In this document: positions 56,071-64,000 of the stretch, one piece after another | How the letters are laid out: every line of letters begins with the position of its first letter | How positions within the stretch are numbered: position 1 is the stretch's first letter | DNA from: Blasia pusilla | Lineage: Eukaryota; Marchantiophyta; Marchantiopsida; Blasiales | Length of the DNA stretch: 64,000 nucleotides | Direction: 5' to 3' | Assembly (NCBI GenBank): GCA_050084515.1 | Contig: CM114274.1 | Location: forward strand, 36,146,001-36,210,000 | Notes under the pieces: generated by a model | The model's database searches: none | Told to the model about the DNA's origin: nothing | What the model saw: only the letters and a program-made list of their open reading frames with translations | Translations under genes and position numbers: made by a program

Positions 56071-59000
56071 AAGGACAAGATTTTTACCCTCATCAACTCC
56101 CGAAGGTCGTTTCTGAAGCTTCAGGAGGTGGAGGAGGGGGAAGGAAACTTCATCAAGGCTGCCGAGATAGCAGAAGCGAAAGGTGACTACTTGCAGACTG
56201 TGAATTTGCTCGAGCGAGCAGAATGTCATGAAAAAGCTGTTGAGAAGATAGTTGAGCATATAAGATTTGACATGCTATGGGGTGGACGAAACAATGGGTG
56301 GCCTGCAAGGTCCACAGATGAAACCAAAGTTCTATTACAAAAGGCACGCGACATTGCTACGTCAAGTTCCCACCTGCTTCCAAGTGATCTTAGTCTGGAA
56401 ATAAAAATCTTAATGTCCCCAGAAGAAGGGCTAAATCTCTGGAAAACTGCCAAGGAGAGGGATAATAAGAGACTTGAGATTATAGCTTGAAGACAAGCCT
56501 TGGATAATGCTCTGTCGCAGTGGGATGGTTGGTCTACAAACCTTAGGCCTGCCCAGGAGAAAGTCACTGATCTGTTCCAGGTCTTCGACTCAGTGAGCAA
56601 CCTGTTGCTATCTGTGGTTTATGCCATCATACGAGCACAGAAACGAAGAGACACCGTGGCTGACGAAAACCTGCTTCAATGTTCACACGTTTACCTGGGG
56701 GTGGTGAAATGCGATCAACCACATTTGTTTGTAGTGGTAGATGGAGCAGCCTCTTGGTTACGAAATTGTACTGTGACTCCTTTGCCAAACCGAGGTAGGA
56801 GGTGTCAGGTTACTTCGAATCTGGTGTATTCACTGTCACAAGCGTTCTGGATGAGAGCGGCCATAGATATCGTCATGAGTATGGAAAGGATTCTTCTTCC
56901 TCCCCAAAATTTCGAAATGGAGCAGCTCACTACCGACGCTTTTGACATCATTGTCAGGCCCAAAACAGACCTGTTACGAAAGCTTTACCTTGTGACAGAA
57001 ACTCTTGCAAAGGTTTGCAGTCCAGAATTCGATTGCATTATGGATGTTCAAATGAGGCAACAAAAGTATGGAAGTATGATATGTCAACTCTCCTTTCTTT
57101 GTTCCCCAAGGCACAGCATGCAGAACCTCATGTCTTTCCGAAGAGACACAGGGCAAACTTTTGACAGCATTGCAGGGAACTTGCTCGAAAGGTTGTATGC
57201 GTGGAAGAGGCGCTCAATTCCTATCTCTTCCACAGAGGTACTTCAGGGAATCGGGAAGATAGAAGTCCTCCTTCCTCTCTTAAGCAAGCAGTGGATTTGT
57301 AAGCGTGGGCGAGAAATTACTATGATCATGCCGTCAAACGACTATTGGAGTCCTTTGTGGAGGAGCTCTATGTTCTTTTTTGACAGTATGCTGGAGGACA
57401 CTGGGGAAGTATTACGTACCACGTGTGCTCATTGGCAACCTAACGTTCTGATGTATGCCGAGAAGCTCGCCCAACTGTGGTGTGCATCTCGACCGCTGCC
57501 AAGCCTTTTTGTGTTCCTACAGATGTTGGAGAGCGGAGTAGTCATAGCGTCTGCACGTGAGAAGCATATTAATGGTATTGCTCTTCCTGAGAGCTTGGTG
57601 ATCAACCATATGACGGGCGACAACAATATCTCCTGCTTCACTTCAGTTATGAACGTTAGAACTGAACGCTAGCTGCACCAGTCATCATGATTTCCACTGA
57701 GCCCTCCGGTTACTTTCGGAGTTAACTCTTCATATTTTGGGAAGCTTCAAGTCAAATGATGGGTTTTGGCTCCGTCGTGAGGGTATCCGTTGGACTTGGT
57801 ACCGACCAAAGGTAATTCTCCGCCTGATCATAATAGCATTGACTATCTGCATCAATACTACGGATGTAAGAATTCGGCAAAACACAACCGATGATCTCGT
57901 GACTATTATGAACGTTCAATCCAGCTACATAAGAGAGGGGCTCCCGCAGAAGTTCATGATAGAGTTACCTCAGATATTCTCTGCTCAGAGCGGATTCGAG
58001 CATGATAACCAGAAGAGATTTATCCTGGCCCCTGCGTTTGCAAGAGATTTGAGTGCCATTGAGGACCCTCTCATTGTTCTAAAGCGTGCAAGGTTACGAA
58101 TCCCACCCTGGCTTTACCATCTCGCGCCCCCAGTTCGAGTAGTTGACAGAATCGGGGATGCACGAAGTCGCACATTCGACTCTGGCTACAGCATCCATGT
58201 CGAGGAGAACCAGAGTGCCAAGCCCCCTGGTGCCTCATTCGTGAGAGAGGATCCTCCAGAGAAGAAGACACTCACCGAAATCCACTCAAATCAAACAGCC
58301 GATCTGAACACGGAGAATGATTTGGAGAAACCTGTGAACGACCTGCCAGTTTCTCACAGCGAAGGCTCTGAAGAGCAGATGCTTGCGAGTGAGGAACAAT
58401 TCGAGGAAACTGAAGATGGCTTGACAGGCGAGGATTTTAAAGTTAAGGATTTTGATATTCCGAGGGACACATTAGTTCCAGGGCAAGTGAAGATGGCTGA
58501 TGGTCAGATAATATCTCAATTTGTCAAAATGAAACTGCTCGAACTCGCAGAGAATGTGCGGCAAAGCTTGCAAGAGGAGTTGTCTAGCACTGCTCGCTAC
58601 CAGCGGAACTCTCGTACACACTTCCGGAGCCTCAATATCCAAAGTAACATGTATTGCGAAACGTTTTTGTCTAAGGCATGTCCTCTAAAGGTACACACTA
58701 AGAATCACAAATTCCCTCACCTCTGAATTCTGGCACTGTGTATACAAGTTCCTACGCGATGCCGGGATTCCTCCTGACAATCTGTTGCAATACTCAGGCC
58801 GAAACCGATGACTGGGTAGAGCTACTAGACAAATCAGTCCAAACCTTGAAGAGCGAGTCAAACAAGGAGCATGCCGATAGTGATCCTGACTTACTCGATG
58901 ATCTGTGCAACTCCCAAGACGAGCTTCAGAAGGCCACAGAGATGCTGAATTCCAGGTCATACTTTCGGAGCAGATTATATTTACATGCTACAACGGTGCG

Positions 59001-59320
59001 AGTGTGTGCTGGAGCTGTTTCCCTTGATTCTGTCTACCTTCTGTTCATCTATTGATATGAGCGTCTAGTCGTGCAGGAATGAGAAACATAGGGAGGAGAA
59101 CTTACATCTGCTCCGGAGTACTCTTGAGGAAGTTACCAAGTTGCTGAATTCTGGAAAGCAAAAGCTGGAAGGACGAATTCGGGAACTTACAGAGTATGCG
59201 GCTCGTCCTATGCAGCAGATAAGTACAAGTAAGGGAGAGGAAGACATTCCAGCTGTACAACGACCAGGTCGGAAGAAACCGAAAAAGACCAAACGCCGGA
59301 AGAAAAAAGCCAAGAAATAA
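56071..59320 (+). pseudogene. 3' part of a large TPR-containing gene (TRANK1-like)
   Basis: The frame opens at 56071 and quickly shows a TPR-like helix pair, KAAEIAEAKGDYLQTVNLLE then ECHEKAVEKIVEHI. It continues in one frame to 57672, interrupted only by a TGA at 56488. A second frame (about 57737-58690) with GFWLRREGIRWTWYRPK and LAPAFARDLSAIEDPLIVLK follows. Last exons at 58798-58955 (AETDDWVELLDKSVQTLK) and 59077-59320 join in phase across introns 58691-58797 and 58956-59076. The protein ends in a coiled-coil-like stretch and a Lys/Arg tail (KKPKKTKRRKKKAKK), stop at 59320. The arrangement resembles the C-terminal part of plant TRANK1-like (TPR plus helicase) giants. This is from memory of family texture, so it is moderate only. 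The N-terminal helicase part is absent. The basic tail suggests nuclear location. Confidence 0.5.
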
Positions 59321-61580
59321 ACACTTCGACGTAGAATTCTCAACAACCGCTGGAAGGATGCCTGTCTTCGGAAGTGTACGCCCCAAGAACGATGGCGTCC
59401 GTGTGGATGTGTGTCAGGACTAGTTCTGAAAGGAGAACCTGGATATCTCGTCAATTGGTCTGCGACAAGTTGTACGAAGTGCCCGGAACGCTACTATGCG
59501 ACGACAAATGTAGCGAGTTAAAACGTGTAACAGAGGTAGCAATTGTCACATATACAACCGTAAACCATCATTGATTGACGGATTTCGTTCCTGAGGAGAG
59601 ACCATGTCGGCCTCGCGAATTATGACGAAAGCGCCAACGTGAGCGCTCAAGGATATGCTGGTCCCTCAGCAATGTAAGATTTCGACAGCTGTCCAGGTGG
59701 AAATCTGTGTGATGCACTGAGTGCTGAAGATGAGAAATCTTTAGTAGGTGTGTCGTGTATAATTGCACAGAAGAACTAGGATGAGATTGTTGGATTAGGA
59801 ATTTTCCCGAATCGAATCGACGCGCGAAGAATTTTCTTGGTTGAAATCTGAGATTTGTGGTACATATTGACTGACTGTCCATGATTCCTGAATGGAAGAT
59901 ACGTTTTCATCAGACAAAATGTCGGAAGGAAGTTTTGGAATGCTGTTGTTCTAAATCTCAGCATGGCAGCACCGGCACTGCCACAACAGTGGCAGCTGGC
60001 CGAGCGCACTCGTGTCCACTAGACTGCGCAAAGATAGATTGTTTACAGTAACTCACCTGTGTTTCTGTATTCGCAAACCGGCCGTGTGATTTGGACCTTA
60101 TCATGGGTTTTTCCTTAACGGCTTGTGGTACGTAGATTACATTTCAATCTGTAAGAAGTTTGATAAGTTCTGTGCAGAAGGATGACAAGAGGGTCGCCTG
60201 GCTCTTGAATGGCACAAATTGTTTAGCATCCGAACAATCTGGAACTGATTCACCTAGGGTGTCAAATCATAATAAATCCTTTACGCCCGTTAAATCAGTA
60301 CATACCATTTCAGACTTTAAAACCAAAGGTTTGAACGGAAGCAAGCGCCATTCGTACAACGTCCCTGATCCCTGGTAGTAGAAAATTACTACGCAACTAG
60401 GTGCAAAACCGAAAACTGAGGAAGAGAAAAACCCATCCATATTACTGCATGCTGAATGTGAGATTCTCCACAGTACACCTCTGCTATAGCTTCGATCTGG
60501 ACAACCACCAACATCTTCACTCCCTACTCACAAGCATAAGTTTCCTGAGGACTTCAAGATATAACGTCTCTTCTGTGCGAAGGAAGTCCACTCATTGTAA
60601 ACCGCTACCTCCTTTTTGGCGTTAAAACCTCAAGAGAGTCCTGGCCAAACAAGTCTCGCATCCCAGCTAAATTCGAGAACAGCTCGAACAACATGATCTA
60701 TTACAGCCCACAATCTACATGAAAAATGTAACCGTTGAGTAGCATATGAAACGATGAACGTTGGAAGACCATTCCTGGCCAGGGAAATTCGACTAGGAAA
60801 TTCAAATACATGAACTAAAACAAGACTCACTTCGTCCTGCACGAGTTGAAATGCGAAGGTTTCCTCCTGGCACTAGGCAGGCAGATTGATGACACTCATA
60901 AAGATGATTCTTTGGATCTGTACCTTCTAGCGAGTTTGACTAGATGCGTACTCTGAAGATCACGTAAACCTATTTATACCTTCAGCATCCAATGTGGCTT
61001 TCACCCAGGCACCAAAAATATAAGTACAATCAAGCACGGTTGCCAGAGTGGGGGGACAGAAACAACTCACACAGCGCAATAATCATCTTATCCCGAAATC
61101 GATCAGAAGAGGAACTTTGCCAGTTTTCAGCTGGTTTGATTTCTATTGAGGCAGGTAGATTAATCAGACAAAATGCTCGTTGAATTTCAGTTGCTTCGTA
61201 GCATGTCGTTATTCATATTCTTAAAGAGGTTTCCTCTATAATCAAAACTTCGATTCTCAAAATGATGTTCTGTGCAAAACGTACTCTCAACTCCTAGCTA
61301 GCATACTGCAATACACTGCATTCCTGCTGTGCAGCATGATGCATAGGAAACCTGCTTTCTGCAAAGCCTCACCTCGTCAAATATAATGGGAAGAAGCCAG
61401 ACCAGGCTGCGGCAGAGTACATCAGCACACCAATGTCAATGACGGTAAATTTTACCACTGATCGTACACCAACCACTCATGATCCACACGAGGTGGTCTG
61501 CCTACAGACCTTGCAGGCACCATAGTGGTTCCTTACATAGCAGAAGACAGCCGTCTAAACGAAATCATGCCCTTGCTAAA
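59321..61580. other. no assignable gene
   Basis: Frames of 60-129 codons on both strands without motifs. A plus-strand frame at 60160-60378 and a minus-strand frame at 60630-60842 look somewhat protein-like but could not be tied to exons. The 3' untranslated region of the ATP synthase subunit e gene should begin below 61581. Confidence 0.4.
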
Positions 61581-62287
61581 TCAGTGTTTGGCCGCTTGCT
61601 TGCGTTGCGAGGAAGCCTGTGACTGTAACATACACACACAAGATCTCCATCAGTTTCATACCACACACCACAACCAGGCATTCAATTCTGAAGCAAACAA
61701 CATCAAGATACACCACGGAAAAAAGATTAAGAACTAAGGGGAATCACATTCCCATGGATTTCATCTCGAATAAATTTCACTAACCATCACATGTGGGAGC
61801 AAAGAAAGCTACGAAGCAAAACAGCACCAAATTCGTCAGCTGGCAGCGACTACCGCCTCGAGAATGGCAAGCGCGATTCCATGAGTTCCATCCAACTTAA
61901 CTCCCACAAAACGTGATATCCAAGAACAGACAAAGTTATCAAGACCAGAAATAGAAAGATTGGCATCTAGCAGCGCAATCACCTTCAGAATTGCAAGCTT
62001 CACGGATCCGTAAGCCACTCCAATTGTGGCCACGGTGACTCGTGCCACCTGCAAGAGTGCGCAACCATTGTCAACAACTAGCTCTCCCAGTGTCCAATCG
62101 GAACGAACCCCAGATCATCTCCACCAACACTTACGCCTTCAAAAGCTCGTAACACAGACAGCGACATGCGGGCAACAGATCGCACAGCACATCGACATGA
62201 AATACCAAAAGAAAAACACGAAGAGAAAAAGAAAATACTTACAAGAGCCAAAGTACTCGTCCCAGAATACGGGCCTGCACCCGCCAT
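61581..62287 (-). CDS. mitochondrial ATP synthase subunit e, three exons
   Basis: Subunit e is a small inner-membrane protein of the Fo part of ATP synthase, needed for enzyme dimers and cristae shape. Exons 62287-62243, 62048-61983 and 61622-61581 join in phase with GT-AG borders (the first donor is a strong GTAAGTAT) and encode 50 residues. Exon 1 is MAGAGPYSGTSTLAL, the conserved plant N-terminus. Exon 2 is VARVTVATIGVAYGSVKLAI plus LK, the single membrane helix with the GxxxG-like G-V-A-Y-G spacing used for dimerisation in the family. Exon 3 gives the short polar tail SQASSQRKQAAKH and a TGA. Length fits plant homologues of about 50-60 residues. The exons are too short to stand out as ORFs. 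No lesion seen. Confidence 0.85.
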
Positions 62288-62520
62288 CTCTGCGCCTCGA
62301 ATCGTTTCGCAAGGCTCGTTCTTCTCCTCTGCAGCGTGCGATCTGTAACCCAAAGCTCGCACCGTATCTAGGGCAGGCAAAGGATGCGACCCTTTCACCG
62401 ACCACTCGCTTCTCTGTTTCGCCTCCACTTTCCCTCTCCTCTCTTCGTCTTCGCCTCCCCTCCCTCGCGCATACATCTGCGTGGACCCGAAGACTCACGG
62501 AGGCAGGTCTCCAAAGCTTC

Positions 62521-62548
62521 ACGGACGGACGGACGGACGGACGGACGG
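62521..62548. repeat. GGAC tetranucleotide microsatellite
   Basis: About seven GGAC units, located roughly 235 bp upstream of the subunit e start codon, in its presumed leader or promoter. Confidence 0.9.
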
Positions 62549-62579
62549 CCACGTCCGTCACATCTCTTCTGTTCGAGTC

Positions 62580-63264
62580 AACGGACGTGGGATTTTAATT
62601 AAGAGAGATTTTATTTTATTATAGAAAGAAATTTATTTCAAATTTTGAAAATAAGTAATGTTTGGTGCTTCTTATTTTTCTTAGGTACATTCAAAGGGAG
62701 GGTTGTGAGCCTTTGAGCAACTCCTGATTGTCGATGGGAATTCTCTTGAGCAGAAAACATACTTCCATCATGGTCGGACGCTGACGAAGGAAGATGAGGA
62801 CTAATGATGTCGTGCACTTATTCCTATCCAACGTCATTCTTTAATCTTACGGAAGCGTAGTGCAGTAGGACACATTCTCCCTGCCGATCTACATCCAAAC
62901 GCACTCTCGTTAGTCTAGTCTGGGTCAATCGGTCTTCCAACCCACTGAGTTCTCAACCCTTCACCTCATCAAGCTCAACCCTCCTTATTCCTAACTTCCC
63001 TACACGTGTAAGTCTGTCACGACTTGGGACACACTTTCAGGTTAATCCACACACCTATAACGGCATTCGTACGCCTAGTAGTCCCAATATTCCAATGAAC
63101 CTCGCATGATCCCCAAACCGATACCCAACTAAATAAGTCACAGGTTGGAATCCAATAGGGACCTCCGAAATCCACGCTATTGGACTTGGTTTGGGTTTCG
63201 AATCCCGATTTCAAACTCCCGATCCATTCTGTGCCCTTGAGTCACCCCGCGGTGCCCCAAAGTG
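62580..63264. other. no recognisable feature
   Basis: AT-rich near 62590-62660, then ordinary sequence. No gene or repeat seen. Confidence 0.4.
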
Positions 63265-63535
63265 GGATACGAGTTAGTGGGGACGTACGGATCCTACATG
63301 GCAGGTCGTGCAAGCCCAAGTGGTGGCACAAGGGAGATTGCTACCAAGAGCGGCGGCGGCGGTGAAGAAGACCCATATTTATAGTCGACTTTACGATGGA
63401 CATCGATTCGTCCAGCTAGCCATAAAGATGTAGGGGGCTATAGGGAAGAGGTTTGAGTTGTTCCATACGGATTGCGCTTATCATCTCCAGTTGAGAAATG
63501 CATTGTCCTTAGCTATTGCAATTCTTTATTGTAGA
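63265..63535 (+). pseudogene. LINE endonuclease fragment, plus strand
   Basis: Matches 46740-47010 of the LINE in the same orientation, e.g. GAGCCCAAGTGGTGGCCCAA against CAAGCCCAAGTGGTGGCACA, and GCGGTGAAGAAGACACATAT against GCGGTGAAGAAGACCCATAT. It stops abruptly after TATTGTAGACAAAAAC, so both ends are truncated. It has in-frame stops (for example TAG near 63432). Confidence 0.75.
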
Positions 63536-63599
63536 CAAAAACTTTGGATGACAAAGCTAATTGTTTTGACATCTCACAATGTATTCACTGGACCGTACA

Positions 63600-63900
63600 A
63601 ACCGGGTCAATGGTCGTCAAGAAGGAAATAATGAACCTCAATAAAAACGTATGATGGAAAACCCATCAGAAATACAAAAGAGGGGGACTCAACAAGTCAA
63701 GTACTCGGAGGCCACAGTCGGCCTTGAAAAAGAAGAACGGGGCATCCCCCCTTGTTGACTAAACTCACCAACATCAAAAATAATATCAGCAACACCTAGA
63801 TAAATATGACTACTTCTAAGTGGGCCTCTAGCGCCAACGTCTCCCTTAGCCTGACCCCGCCCCAAAAGCCAATTAGCCTTGGCACATTGCAACAATCGAC
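63600..63900 (-). pseudogene. LINE 3' end, minus strand
   Basis: The minus strand encodes LQCAKANWLLGRGQAKGDVG, then ARGPLRSSH and VADII...VGEF, matching the LINE C-terminus (LQRAQANGILRWAQAVGD, ARGPLSSSH, VADIVSTVGEF). The 3' untranslated end GATGGGTTTTCCATCATACG follows. It begins where the plus-strand fragment ends in element coordinates, so the two fragments form an inverted pair with about 65 bp between them. Confidence 0.75.
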
Positions 63901-64000
63901 TTTGGATGTTTTTTATATCGTTTTGTACTTTGAATCCAATAGGAAAGAAAAAAATTTATTATGTTTTTAATTTTTTGAGTCATGTCAGGGTTCTATCTAT

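Noticed and set aside
62078-62561. Minus-strand frames of 132-140 codons over the subunit e leader
   Set aside because: They cross the splice donor of exon 1 and arise from GC-rich leader plus microsatellite. The short MAGAGPYSG frame is the real one.

Overview
The window reads as nuclear DNA of a land plant. Coding sequence is split into short exons with GT-AG introns, most of the space is filled by decayed transposons and repeats, and the genes that can be assembled have plant-type architectures: a 4-coumarate:CoA ligase-like enzyme, a plant DarP/DUF615 protein, a mitochondrial ATP synthase subunit e and a CASP-like membrane protein. The transposon set (PHD-finger Ty3/gypsy, restriction-endonuclease LINE with an N-terminal C2H2 finger, MULE with SWIM finger) would fit a large, repeat-rich non-seed plant genome (bryophyte, lycophyte or fern). 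I cannot name a species, and this placement is an inference. No rRNA, tRNA or CRISPR array was seen.

Layout. 0.3-16.6 kb is retrotransposon territory: three LTR copies of one family (TGTC...GACA ends), a decayed minus-strand Ty3/gypsy element with gag, protease, RT and an integrase tail followed by a PHD finger (about 7.8-2.1 kb), and a second, more eroded copy (16.6-11.6 kb). 17.9-20.9 kb holds a six-exon DarP-like gene on the minus strand. 21-31 kb is gene-poor and contains dispersed repeats and a 74-bp minisatellite. 31.4-37.2 kb is a minus-strand 4CL-like gene whose 2.8-kb first intron is packed with a repeat family. 38.9-42.75 kb is AT-rich and ends in a roughly 180-bp satellite. 44-47.3 kb is a plus-strand RLE-type LINE. 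48.0-48.4 kb is a partial CASP-like gene (minus). 49.0-53.2 kb has a truncated tandem repeat followed by an intron-containing but broken MULE transposase (plus). 54-56 kb carries a 219-bp duplication, a small ORF with an internal repeat and a clean but unrecognised three-exon gene (minus). 56.1-59.3 kb is the 3' part of a large TPR-containing gene with an in-frame stop (plus). 61.6-62.3 kb is the ATP synthase subunit e gene (minus). The window closes with two inverted 3' fragments of the LINE.

The cellular genes look unrelated in function: ribosome maturation, acyl-CoA activation, plasma-membrane scaffold and mitochondrial ATP synthase. Their grouping reflects chromosome position, not a pathway. 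A recurring oddity is single-base disruption (one extra G in the DarP gene, one UGA in the TPR gene, one UGA in the CASP-like gene). These could be real decay or residual sequencing error. Splice sites below were read by eye and checked for phase consistency only.
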